Source: CALJUZ01 sp003387805
Lineage (GTDB): Bacteria > Bacillota > Limnochordia > Limnochordales > ZCTH02-B6
DNA: 64,000 bases
Assembly (NCBI GenBank): GCA_937975235.1
Contig: CALJUZ010000131.1
Location: 28,143 to 92,142, forward strand
Reading direction: 5' to 3'
Shown: piece after piece, positions 34,315-42,479 of the stretch
How positions within the stretch are numbered: the stretch's first letter is position 1
Layout: every line of letters starts with the position of its first letter
The notes under the pieces: generated by a model
What the model saw: only the letters and a program-made list of their open reading frames with translations
What the model was told of the DNA's origin: nothing
Database searches by the model: none
Translations under genes and position numbers: made by a program

Positions 34315-36792
34315 ATGCTGCTAGGAGCAATGGTGCTGCTGCTCCAGGCAGCATTTCCCTTTTTTGGGGCGGAGGCCCGCCCGGCGGCCACGCTTTCCAT
34401 ACAAAACACCCCGCGTCACGACAAAGTGATCATGCTGATCGTCGACACGCTGACGGTGGAGGAGCTCACCGGCGGTGCCATGCCGCACGTGCACGCGGTG
34501 GCGGGCCACGGCGCCGTCGGGCTCATGAGCACCCGCACCGGCGGACCGCACACGCCGGCGGCGGCCCACCTGACCATCGGCGCCGGCGCCCGGGCCCGGG
34601 CCGGTCCGCTCAGCGGTCTGGTCCTCGATGGGGACGAGCGCTTCCTGGGCCGCCCGGCCGCAGCCATTTTCGCGGCCCTGGCGGGCGAGCCCGCCGGAGA
34701 GGCCGCGGCCTTTTTTCTGGGCGGCGCCCAGCTGCAGGAGCTGGACGGCGGAGCCGGGGGCGGTTTTGCGCCCGGCGCGCTGGCCGGGGCCCTGGCCGCG
34801 GCCGGCGTGCAGACCGCCGCCGTGGGCAACGCCGATGCCTTTGCGCCCGGCGCCGCGCCGCCCTGGCCCGCCCACGGCCACGCCGGCGGCTTCGTGCACC
34901 CGCGCCGCCACGGGGCCCTCATCGCCATGGACGAAACCGGGCGCATCCGCCACGGCACGGTGGGACCGGGCACGCTGCTGGACGATGAAGCGTGGCCCTT
35001 CGGACTCCGCACGGACTACGACGCGCTGTGGGAAGCGCTGGCCGAGGCTTTGGACGCGGCGGACTTCATCGTCGTCGAGCTGGGCGATCTGGCCCGGCTG
35101 GACGCGTACGCCGACTGGCTGACGCCGGAGCGTCTGCGCGGCCTGCGCCGGGAGACGCTGCGGCGCATGGACGACTTTGTCGGGCGGCTGCGGACTTGGC
35201 CCGGAGCGGCCGGCGCCCTTCTGCTGCTGGTCAGCCCGTCGCCGCCGGCGGCGGCCTCGCGGCAAGGATTGTTGCTGGCGCCCATCCTGGTGGCCCCTCT
35301 AAGCGGGGCAGCGGAAAACCAGCGGGCGGGGGAAACAGAACCGACGGCAGCACACGCCGACGCGGCCCGGCGGCCGGCGGCCTCCGCGGGCAGCGGGCCG
35401 CGGCTGGTCACGTCGGCCACCACGCGCCGGGCGGGCATCGTGACCAATCTGGACGTGGCCCCCACGGTCCTGGCGGCGCTGGGCGGGGACGCCACCTCCT
35501 TTGCGGGCGCTTCCATCACCTCCGTGCCCGTGGCCGCGGCCGCGAAAGACGCACCCTACGGGGCGCCCGTCAGCGACGATGCCTGGGCCGCGGTGCGGCA
35601 CATTTACGAGCGGACGGTGCAGACCAACCGCCTGCGGGGACCGGTGGTGCGCGGCTTTATCTTGTTTTGCATCGTTGTCTTCTTGGGCTGGGCCGGCTGG
35701 ATGGCGTACGCCGCGGTTTCGGGCGCACCCGGGCCTGAAAGCCGCGCGGCCCTGTGGCGGTGGGTGCTGCTGCTGCTCTCGTCGGCGCCGCTGGCCATCC
35801 TCACCTTGCCGATGGTCATCCAGGCCTTGCCGCTGTCCATGCCGGCCTCGCCGTCGCCCATCCCGGATTTGCCGCTGGCGCGCCTGTCCGGCGACGCCAC
35901 GGCCACGCTCGCGCTGGGCGCGCTCGCGGCGGCCGCCGCGACCATCGCGTACGCCGCTTTTCCGCGCCGGCCCGCCGACGCGTTCGTCGCCCTCTCGCTC
36001 ATCACCGCGGCGGTGCTGGTGCTGGACGTGGCCGCGGGCGCGCGCCTCATCAAAAACTCCATTCTCGGCTACGATCCCATCGTCGCCGCCCGGTTCTACG
36101 GCATCGGCAACGAATACATGGGCGTGCTCATCGGCACCACCCTCATCGGCACCACCGGACTGCTGGACCGCTTCAGCGGCCGGCCCGCCGCTGTGCGGGC
36201 GTGGCGCCCGGCCGTCACGCTGGCATACGCGGCGGTCATCTTCATCCTGGCCTCGCCGGGCCTGGGAGCGAACGCGGGCGGCACCGTGGCCGCGGTGGCC
36301 GGTTTCGGCACGACGCTGCTGCTGCTGTCCGGCCGCCGGTGGTCGTGGCGCACGATCCCGCTGCTGGCCGGGGCCGCGGCCCTGGTGCTGGGCGCAGCAG
36401 CGGTAATCGATCTGGCCCTGCCCGGCGGGCCGCCGTCGCACTTCGGCCGGACGCTGGCCGCGTTCCTGGACCGGGGGTGGGCGCCCGTCGCGGCCGTAGC
36501 CGCCCGCAAAGCGGCCATGAACGTGGCCCTCTTGCGCTGGACCATTTGGGCGCAAGTGTTCGTCGTCAGCCTGGCCATCACCGCGGTGGCGCTGTATCGT
36601 CCGGGTCTCGCGGTGCGCCGGGCCGACGAAGCGCACCCGCACCTGCTGAACGGGATCCGGGGCGCGGCGGCCGGCGCACTGGCCGCGCTGGCGGCCAACG
36701 ATTCGGGCGTCGTCGCGGCCGCGACGTTGATGATTCCGGTGACGGCCGCGCTCATGTACATCTTGCTGCTCCGGCGCCAAGCCGCGGCGTAG
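34315..36792 (+). CDS. Large membrane protein with alkaline-phosphatase-like ectodomain
   Basis: The 825-residue protein has an N-terminal signal or anchor (LLGAMVLLLQAAFPFF), then an alkaline-phosphatase-superfamily-like ectodomain (KVIMLIVDTLTVEELTGGAM; IVTNLDVAPTVLAALGG). About ten membrane segments follow from residue ~440. The membrane half contains ARFYGIGNEYMGVLIGT and NDSGVVAAATLMIP, motifs I have seen only in uncharacterised proteins. A catalytic Ser/Thr of the phosphatase fold is not obvious. Pairing of hydrolase-like and multi-span halves resembles lipid or glycan headgroup enzymes; this is inference. The start could be ATG 34315 or 34330. Confidence 0.7.
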   Translation: MLLGAMVLLLQAAFPFFGAEARPAATLSIQNTPRHDKVIMLIVDTLTVEELTGGAMPHVHAVAGHGAVGLMSTRTGGPHTPAAAHLTIGAGARARAGPLSGLVLDGDERFLGRPAAAIFAALAGEPAGEAAAFFLGGAQLQELDGGAGGGFAPGALAGALAAAGVQTAAVGNADAFAPGAAPPWPAHGHAGGFVHPRRHGALIAMDETGRIRHGTVGPGTLLDDEAWPFGLRTDYDALWEALAEALDAADFIVVELGDLARLDAYADWLTPERLRGLRRETLRRMDDFVGRLRTWPGAAGALLLLVSPSPPAAASRQGLLLAPILVAPLSGAAENQRAGETEPTAAHADAARRPAASAGSGPRLVTSATTRRAGIVTNLDVAPTVLAALGGDATSFAGASITSVPVAAAAKDAPYGAPVSDDAWAAVRHIYERTVQTNRLRGPVVRGFILFCIVVFLGWAGWMAYAAVSGAPGPESRAALWRWVLLLLSSAPLAILTLPMVIQALPLSMPASPSPIPDLPLARLSGDATATLALGALAAAAATIAYAAFPRRPADAFVALSLITAAVLVLDVAAGARLIKNSILGYDPIVAARFYGIGNEYMGVLIGTTLIGTTGLLDRFSGRPAAVRAWRPAVTLAYAAVIFILASPGLGANAGGTVAAVAGFGTTLLLLSGRRWSWRTIPLLAGAAALVLGAAAVIDLALPGGPPSHFGRTLAAFLDRGWAPVAAVAARKAAMNVALLRWTIWAQVFVVSLAITAVALYRPGLAVRRADEAHPHLLNGIRGAAAGALAALAANDSGVVAAATLMIPVTAALMYILLLRRQAAA

Positions 36793-36842
36793 GCCATGCG
36801 CCCGCCAAAAAGAGTGAAACTTTGCTCCTATGCTTCGTTTCC

Positions 36843-36851
36843 TGATATACT
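36843..36851 (+). promoter_or_regulatory. Extended -10 promoter of the DUF3795 gene
   Basis: TGA followed by TATACT (36846-36851) forms an extended -10 element; the -35 match (TTGCTC, 36822-36827) is weak. Start near 36858. Confidence 0.45.
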
Positions 36852-36890
36852 GGGTCCGAACCCGAACCGGTCGGTCAAGGGGGCTCATTC

Positions 36891-37367
36891 ATGGCGTCAG
36901 CCGATTACATAAACACGGCGTCGGCGTACCAGCCGAGGCCGGGCGACATCGTCAGCCGCTGCGGGCTTTTGTGCAACACATGCTCCGCCTACATCGCCGG
37001 CGCTTGTCCCGGCTGCCCCAGCCTGGAGACGGGCGAGTGCGTCATCCGGGACTGCGCCGAGCTGAAAGGCACCAGCTGCCTGGACTGCCAGGCCGACTCC
37101 TGCTACCACTTCGAGGCGTACGTCTGGCGGCGCAAAACGATGAATGCCGTGGCGAAACGGTTTTTCCGCCTGACACGGCAGGGAGGCGCCGCCGCGGCGG
37201 GTGCGGCGGGCGCGGCCGCTGCGGGGCGTGCGGCCGGTGCTTGCGGCACCGGCGGGTGCGGCGGATGCGGCACGGGCGGCGGCAGCACAGGCGGCTGCGG
37301 CGGCTGCAGCCTCAAGAACGGCGGCTGTCCCGCGGCCCGGTGGGCGGAAACGCTCGCGGCAGTGTAA
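36891..37367 (+). CDS. Cysteine-rich DUF3795 protein with Gly/Cys tail
   Basis: The 158-residue protein has a DUF3795-type core with about 14 Cys: CGLLCNTCSAYIAGACPGC, CVIRDCAELKGTSCLDC and SCYHFE. The Cys spacing suggests binding of zinc or an iron-sulphur cluster. Residues ~100-158 form an unusual Ala-rich segment followed by a Gly/Cys repeat (CGTGGCGGCGTGG). ATG with AAGGGGG seven bases upstream. The last 56 bases overlap the 3' end of pheA on the other strand. Function unknown; a redox or metal-handling role is a guess. Confidence 0.75.
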   Translation: MASADYINTASAYQPRPGDIVSRCGLLCNTCSAYIAGACPGCPSLETGECVIRDCAELKGTSCLDCQADSCYHFEAYVWRRKTMNAVAKRFFRLTRQGGAAAAGAAGAAAAGRAAGACGTGGCGGCGTGGGSTGGCGGCSLKNGGCPAARWAETLAAV

Positions 37368-38442
37368 CCCCGGCGTAGTCGGCCTTCGGATACGAGCCGA
37401 GCACTTTCATGTACGCGCAGCGGCGCGCCAGCGCGTCCAGCGCCTCCGCCACCCGCGCGTCCAGCGCGTGCCCGTCCAGGTCCGCGAAGAACAAGTAGTG
37501 TCCCAGCGCGCGCTTGGTGGGCCGCGACTCCAGCTTGCTCAAGTTGATGCCCCGGTTGGCGAACTCGCCCAAGGCGTGGTACAGGTTGCCGGGCGCGTCG
37601 ACGGCAAAGCCGAAGACGATGGTCGTTTTGTCCCGGCCCGTCGGGCTTGTGGCGACGGCGAAACGCTCGTCCGGCGCGGCACCCGAAAGGTCCGCCCCGG
37701 CACCCGACGGGCCCGCCCCGGCGCTTGGTGGGGCAGCGCTTTTCTTCACGACAAAAAACCGGGTCGCGTTGTCCGACGCGTCCTGAATGTCTTGGGCCGC
37801 CACGGCCAAACCGTACAGCTCGGCCGACAGCTCGGTGCCCACGGCGGCCATGGTCCCGGGAGCGGCCTGCGCGACTTCCCGGGCCGCGGCGGCGGTGCTG
37901 AGGGCGGGCCGCAGCTCGGCGCCGGGAAAGTGCTGCTGCAAGTAGCGCCGGCACTGCGCCAGCGCCTGGGGATGGGACACGACGATCTTCACCGAGCGGC
38001 GCGCCGCTTCCAGAAGCCCGCTGCCGGGCTTCCCTTGCTCGTCGGCCGCGGCCCCTTCGCCCGGCGGGCGCACCAGCAAGTGATGCCTCACGGGAATGAC
38101 AATCTCGCCGACGATCGTCAGGTCCACTTCGTGCACAAACATGTCCAGCGTGACGACGACGGTGCCCTCGATGGCGTTTTCCGCGGGCACGACGCCCACC
38201 GCGACCCGGCCGCGGTCCACCGCCGCCAGAAGCTCCGGAATGTCCCGAAACGGCACCAGCTCCGCCGTCGCCGCCGCCGAGGGGCCTTGGGCGCCGCTGC
38301 CTATGCCCCCGCCGGTGCCGCCGACGGCCGCCGCCGACGGATGAAGACCCGACACCTTTGCGGCGTAATCCCGCGCCGCCTGTTCGCTGAACGTCCCCGC
38401 CGGCCCGAGATAACCGACGGCGTATGTCTGCGAGCCTTCCAC
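37312..38442 (-). CDS. pheA: Prephenate dehydratase
   Basis: PheA converts prephenate to phenylpyruvate for Phe synthesis. The catalytic PDT domain (GYLGPAGTFSEQAA, VPAENAIEG, SDNATRFFVV) is followed by a regulatory ACT domain with ESRPTKRALGHYLFF, the Phe-binding motif. Two low-complexity inserts are visible: ~30 Gly/Ala residues near residue 35, and ~25 residues between PDT and ACT encoded by 21-bp repeats. GTG 38442 has AGGGG eight bases upstream. The 3' end overlaps the convergent DUF3795 gene. Confidence 0.93.
   Translation of the reverse strand: MEGSQTYAVGYLGPAGTFSEQAARDYAAKVSGLHPSAAAVGGTGGGIGSGAQGPSAAATAELVPFRDIPELLAAVDRGRVAVGVVPAENAIEGTVVVTLDMFVHEVDLTIVGEIVIPVRHHLLVRPPGEGAAADEQGKPGSGLLEAARRSVKIVVSHPQALAQCRRYLQQHFPGAELRPALSTAAAAREVAQAAPGTMAAVGTELSAELYGLAVAAQDIQDASDNATRFFVVKKSAAPPSAGAGPSGAGADLSGAAPDERFAVATSPTGRDKTTIVFGFAVDAPGNLYHALGEFANRGINLSKLESRPTKRALGHYLFFADLDGHALDARVAEALDALARRCAYMKVLGSYPKADYAGVTLPRAFPPTGPRDSRRS
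37677..37718. repeat. Two tandem 21-bp repeats inside pheA
   Basis: Units 37677-37697 and 37698-37718 share most positions (CGGCACCCGA start, CCGCCC end), followed by a degenerate third. They encode a 7-residue Gly/Ala/Pro repeat in the linker before the ACT domain. Confidence 0.65.
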
Positions 38443-38474
38443 GTGCGTCACCCCTGGTGCAGCAGCAAATCCAG

Positions 38475-38508
38475 TGCGCCATCAAACGCTCTGCGCAATC
38501 AAACGTTC
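38475..38508. repeat. Two tandem 17-bp repeats just upstream of pheA
   Basis: Units 38475-38491 and 38492-38508 are identical at 15 of 17 positions (TGCGC-ATCAAACG-TC). They begin 33 bp upstream of the pheA start codon. Confidence 0.7.
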
Positions 38509-38542
38509 CGCGTTCTTAATGAAACGCCGGCGTGGTTGGTTA

Positions 38543-38614
38543 CTGGAACGAGCACCCTTGCTGGAACGTGGGCCGTTGCTAGAACGCGGGCCCTTGCTGG
38601 ACCCTCGACAAGCG
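38543..38614. repeat. Tandem 18-bp repeats upstream of pheA
   Basis: Three units of 18 bp (38543, 38561, 38579; consensus CTGGAACGNGGGCCCTTG) and a degenerate fourth. No convincing gene covers them. Confidence 0.75.
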
Positions 38615-38654
38615 ACGGCGTGTACATACATCCGCGTTCCGTACAACGACCGAG

Positions 38655-38946
38655 TGGTCAGGCCACTGGACCGCACTTTTGCAACGCCGCCGCGAGGACG
38701 ACGCGTTCGCAAACGCTGTTCCGGAGCCCGTTTTGACCGATTCGCCATGGAGGCGAAACGTCCTTGCGCCTGGTCCGGTGGTCGGACCGGATTTCGGGGT
38801 ATGCGCAAATTGGTCCGGCCACTGGACCAGACGCTCGAACGTGGGCGCGGAGCGCCTGAGCAGCGGAAACGCCGTCGCAGCCGCCGTTTCCGCCGTTAGC
38901 CCCGGGCAAGCCGCATGCCGGCAAAGTGGTCCGGTGGTCGGACCAA
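38655..38946. repeat. Four copies of an imperfect palindrome, TGGTCCGG...GGACCA
   Basis: Copies at 38655-38673, 38771-38790, 38811-38830 and 38927-38946. The best copy reads TGGTCCGGTGGTCGGACCA. Start-to-start spacings are 116, 40 and 116 bp. The 38443-39145 gap is otherwise free of supported genes; it also holds smaller hairpins such as TTCGCC...GGCGAA. Confidence 0.75.
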
Positions 38947-39145
38947 ACGCGCGATCGGCAAACGCGCGCATATGACTCCCGCGCGACGGCCGAACAAACA
39001 ACGCCTTGCAGGCAAGGCTTGCCGCCCGCAAGGCGCTGCGTCAGCCAAGACGGAGAGGGCAGCAGGGCTGCGGGGCCACGAAGCAGTGTGGCAGCGGGCG
39101 CGCGAAGCCGCCGGGGCCGCCGGGGCCACGGGGCCGGGGAGCGCC

Positions 39146-40651
39146 TTACTCCCCGGCGGCGCCTTCCACCGGCGGGCACCAGCACAAGTTGGGCTGGCGA
39201 GCCGCCCGGGCCTCGTCCAGCCGGCGCACCGGCGTGTTGTGGGGCGCGTTGCGCACCAGATCCGGATCTTCCTCGATCTCCCGCACGATCCGGAGCATGA
39301 TGTCGACGAACTCGTCCAGCGTCTCCTTGCTCTCGGTCTCCGTGGGCTCGATCATGATGGCCTCGTCGACGATGAGCGGGAAGTAGATGGTGGGCGCGTG
39401 GACGCCGTAGTCCAAAAGGCGCTTGGCGATGTCCAGCGTGCGCACGCCCTGCTTCTTCTGGCGCACGCCCGACAGCACGAACTCGTGCATGCAGTGGCGG
39501 TCGTAAGGCAGCTCGAAGTGGCCGGCCAGCCGCCGCATCAAATAGTTGGCATTGATGACGGCCCGCTCGCTGACGCGGCGCAGGCCCTCCGGCCCGTGGG
39601 TGCGGATGTACGTGTACGCCCGCACCAGCATGCCGAAGTTGCCGTAAAACGCCTTGATGCGGCCGACGGCGTCGGGACGGTCGTAGTCGAGATAGAAGCG
39701 GTCGCCGTCCTTCTCCACCATGGGCACCGGCAAAAACCGCACCAGATCCTCCCGCACCGCGATGGGCCCCGCGCCGGGCCCGCCGCCGCCGTGGGGCGTG
39801 GAGAATGTCTTGTGCAGGTTGAAGTGCACGATGTCGAAGCCCATATCGCCGGGCCGGGCCCGGCCCAAAATCGCGTTGGCGTTGGCGCCGTCGTAGTACA
39901 AAAGCCCGCCCGCCTCGTGCACGATGTGCGCGATCTCGAGGATGTCCTCCTCGAACAAGCCCAGCGTGTTGGGGTTGGTCAGCATGAGGCCCGCGGTGTT
40001 GGGCCCGACCAACGCCCGCAGCTGCTCCACGTCCACGCTGCCCCGCTCGTTGGAGCCCACCTGCACCACTTTGTAGCCGCACATGGCCGCGCTGGCCGGA
40101 TTCGTGCCGTGGGCCGAGTCGGGCACGATGACCTCCACCCGGTGGTGGTCGCCCCGGCTCTCATGGTATGCCTTCATCACCATGAGGCCCAGCAGCTCCC
40201 CGTGGGCGCCCGCGGCGGGTTGCAGCGTCGCGCGGCTCAGCCCCGCGATTTCGCACAAGTACTTCTCCAGGTTGTACATGAGCTCCAGGGCGCCTTGCAC
40301 CGTCTCCTCGGGCTGGTACGGATGGACGTGCGCGAAGCCCGGCAGCGACGCCATGAGCTCGTTCACTTTCGGGTTGTACTTCATCGTGCACGAGCCCAGC
40401 GGGTAAAAGCCCACGTCCACGCCGTAGTTGCGGCGGGACAGCGCGATGAAGTGCCGCACCGCCTCCAGCTCGCTGACCTCGGGCAGCGGCGCGTCCTGCT
40501 GCCGCTGGTGCTCCGGCGGGATCAGCTCGTCCAGCGGCAGCTCGTCTACGTCCAGCTCCGGCAGGCGATACCCGCGCCGGCCCGGCGCTCCCTTTTCGAA
40601 AATGAGCGGCACGCTGCCTTCCAAGTGATAGCCGCTGATGGCCCGGGTCAT
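39146..40651 (-). CDS. gcvPB: Glycine dehydrogenase (decarboxylating) subunit 2
   Basis: Half of the two-subunit P-protein that decarboxylates glycine and passes aminomethyl to lipoyl-GcvH. PLP Lys is in VHFNLHKTFSTPHGGGG; other signatures are GFYPLGSCTMKYNPK, DSAHGTNPASAA and YYDGANANAILG. Length 501 is as expected. The ATG overlaps the gcvPA stop by four bases. It is the last gene of gcvT-gcvH-gcvPA-gcvPB. Its stop lies in a GC-rich inverted repeat without a T-run. Confidence 0.96.
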   Translation of the reverse strand: MTRAISGYHLEGSVPLIFEKGAPGRRGYRLPELDVDELPLDELIPPEHQRQQDAPLPEVSELEAVRHFIALSRRNYGVDVGFYPLGSCTMKYNPKVNELMASLPGFAHVHPYQPEETVQGALELMYNLEKYLCEIAGLSRATLQPAAGAHGELLGLMVMKAYHESRGDHHRVEVIVPDSAHGTNPASAAMCGYKVVQVGSNERGSVDVEQLRALVGPNTAGLMLTNPNTLGLFEEDILEIAHIVHEAGGLLYYDGANANAILGRARPGDMGFDIVHFNLHKTFSTPHGGGGPGAGPIAVREDLVRFLPVPMVEKDGDRFYLDYDRPDAVGRIKAFYGNFGMLVRAYTYIRTHGPEGLRRVSERAVINANYLMRRLAGHFELPYDRHCMHEFVLSGVRQKKQGVRTLDIAKRLLDYGVHAPTIYFPLIVDEAIMIEPTETESKETLDEFVDIMLRIVREIEEDPDLVRNAPHNTPVRRLDEARAARQPNLCWCPPVEGAAGE

Positions 40652-41991
40652 GTCAATCCCTCCAGTGCCGCCACGAGCCGGTCGATTTCTTCCTTCGTGC
40701 GGGCTTCGGTGACGCAGAACAAAATCGCGTCGGACAGCTCCGGGTAGAAGCGGCCCAGCGGCAGCCCGCCGATGATCTGATAGTCCAGCAGCCGCTGCAC
40801 CAGCTCCTCGGGGTCGGCGCTGGTGCGCACGACGAACTCGTGGAAGAAGGGCCGCTCCCACGCCGCGCTGAAGCCCGGCAGCGCGGTGATGGCCCGCTGC
40901 GCGTAATGCGCCTTCTGCAGCGACTGATACGCCACGTCCTTCACGCCCTGCTTGCCCAGCAGCGTCAGGTACACGGCCGCGGTCAGGGCGTTCAGGCCCT
41001 GGTTCGTGCAGATGTTGGACGTGGCCCGCTCGCGGCGGATGTGCTGCTCCCGGGTCTGCAGGGTCAGCACGTAGCCGGTGTTGCCGTCTTTGTCCACCGT
41101 CGCGCCGACGATGCGGCCCGGAATGCGCCGCACCAGCTCGTCCCGGGCGGCGAAAAAGCCCAGGTACGGGCCGCCGAAGCTGAGGGGATTGCCCAAAGGC
41201 TGCCCTTCGCCCACCGCGAGGTGCGCGCCGTAGGCGCCCGGCGCCTCCAACACGCCCAGCGTCAAAGGATCGGCAATGGCCGCGATGAGCAGCGCGCCGT
41301 GCTTTTCCGCCAGCCGGCCGAAGCCGCGGGTGTCCTCCAGGACGCCGAAAAAGTTGGGCTGCTGCACGACCACGGCCGCGACGGTGTCGTCCACCATCTC
41401 CGCCAGCGTTTCCATGTCGGTGGCGCCGTCTTTGTACGGCACCTCCACCACTTCCAGGTTCTGATGGCGCAAATACGTGTGCACCACCTGGCGGTACTCG
41501 GGATGCACCGTCTGCGGGATCAGCACTTTCTCCCGCCGGGTTTGGTTGCACGCGACCAGCGCCGCCTCGGCCAGGGCCGTCGCGCCGTCGTAGATGGACG
41601 CGTTGGCCATGTCCATGCCCGTCAGCTGGGCGATGAGCGTCTGGTACTCGTAGGTGGCCTGGAGCACGCCTTGCGTAATCTCCGGCTGGTACGGCGTATA
41701 CGACGTGTAAAACTCCGAGCGGGAGACCAGCTGCGGCACGGCCGCGGGGATCAGGTGGTCGTACGCGCCCGCGCCCAAAAAGCAGGCGTATTGGGTGACG
41801 TCCGCGTTTTTCGCCGCGAGGGCGCCCACGTGCCGGCGCACCTCCGCCTCGGCCATCCCTTTCGGCAGGTTCAGCGGCCGGGTCAGGCGGATGGATTCGG
41901 GTATGTCCGCGAACAGCTCATCCGCCGACTCCACGCCGATCACTTTCAGCATTGCCTGCTTGTCCGCCTCGGTCATAGACGTGTAAGGCAA
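40648..41991 (-). CDS. gcvPA: Glycine dehydrogenase (decarboxylating) subunit 1
   Basis: The PLP-free half of the split P-protein, 447 residues as usual. Conserved: GAGAYDHLIPAAV, FYTSYTPYQPEITQGVLQ, SIYDGATALAEA and NPLSFGGPYLGFF. The split form is typical of Bacillota. The ATG lies 27 nt after gcvH and the gene overlaps gcvPB. Confidence 0.96.
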   Translation of the reverse strand: MPYTSMTEADKQAMLKVIGVESADELFADIPESIRLTRPLNLPKGMAEAEVRRHVGALAAKNADVTQYACFLGAGAYDHLIPAAVPQLVSRSEFYTSYTPYQPEITQGVLQATYEYQTLIAQLTGMDMANASIYDGATALAEAALVACNQTRREKVLIPQTVHPEYRQVVHTYLRHQNLEVVEVPYKDGATDMETLAEMVDDTVAAVVVQQPNFFGVLEDTRGFGRLAEKHGALLIAAIADPLTLGVLEAPGAYGAHLAVGEGQPLGNPLSFGGPYLGFFAARDELVRRIPGRIVGATVDKDGNTGYVLTLQTREQHIRRERATSNICTNQGLNALTAAVYLTLLGKQGVKDVAYQSLQKAHYAQRAITALPGFSAAWERPFFHEFVVRTSADPEELVQRLLDYQIIGGLPLGRFYPELSDAILFCVTEARTKEEIDRLVAALEGLT

Positions 41992-42018
41992 CGCGACATC
42001 CTCCTTTCAGCGGGAGGC

Positions 42019-42396
42019 TCAGCCTTCCACCATCTTTCTGTAGCCTTCCGCATCCAGCAGACCGTCCAGTTCGGACGGGTCGTCCATCTCGAACACGGCG
42101 ATCCAGCCTTCGCCGTACGGGTCTTCATTGATGAGTTCGGGCCGGTCCGCCAGAGCCTCGTTGACCTCCACGACGCGGCCGCTGACCGGCGCGAAGATGT
42201 CGGACACGGCTTTCACCGACTCCACGGCCGCAAACGCTTCGCCGGCCTGGAACGTGCTGCCCGGCTCCGGCAAGTCCACGAAGACCACGTCGCCCAGCTC
42301 TTCCTGCGCGTAATGGGTGATGCCGATGCGGGCCCGTCCGTTTTCGCGCCGCACCCACTCGTGTTCCTTGTTGTAACGCAGATCCTCCGGATACAT
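42019..42396 (-). CDS. gcvH: Glycine cleavage system H protein
   Basis: The 125-residue lipoyl carrier shuttles the aminomethyl group between P, T and L proteins. It has LRYNKEHEWVRRENG, GITHYAQEELGDVVFVDLP and the lipoylated Lys in AAVESVKAVSDIFAP. ATG 42396 has GGAGG six bases upstream. It lies between gcvT and gcvPA in one operon. No lipoate ligase or L-protein gene is in the window. Confidence 0.96.
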   Translation of the reverse strand: MYPEDLRYNKEHEWVRRENGRARIGITHYAQEELGDVVFVDLPEPGSTFQAGEAFAAVESVKAVSDIFAPVSGRVVEVNEALADRPELINEDPYGEGWIAVFEMDDPSELDGLLDAEGYRKMVEG

Positions 42397-42479
42397 GGAA
42401 GGCCTCCTCCTTGGCACTGCCGTTTTCTATGGCACCGGACCCGGTCCGGCCGAAGTCCCGGCCGGCCGCGCCGCGGCCG

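Noticed and set aside
38443..38700. T-box leader of pheA
   Set aside because: No AGGGTGGNACCGCG antiterminator motif and no terminator are present upstream of pheA.
38579..39031. Minus-strand ORF of 150 codons in the pheA-gcv gap
   Set aside because: Its apparent peptide repeats (GPTTGP, VQWPD) only mirror the DNA palindromes, and composition is unlike real genes.
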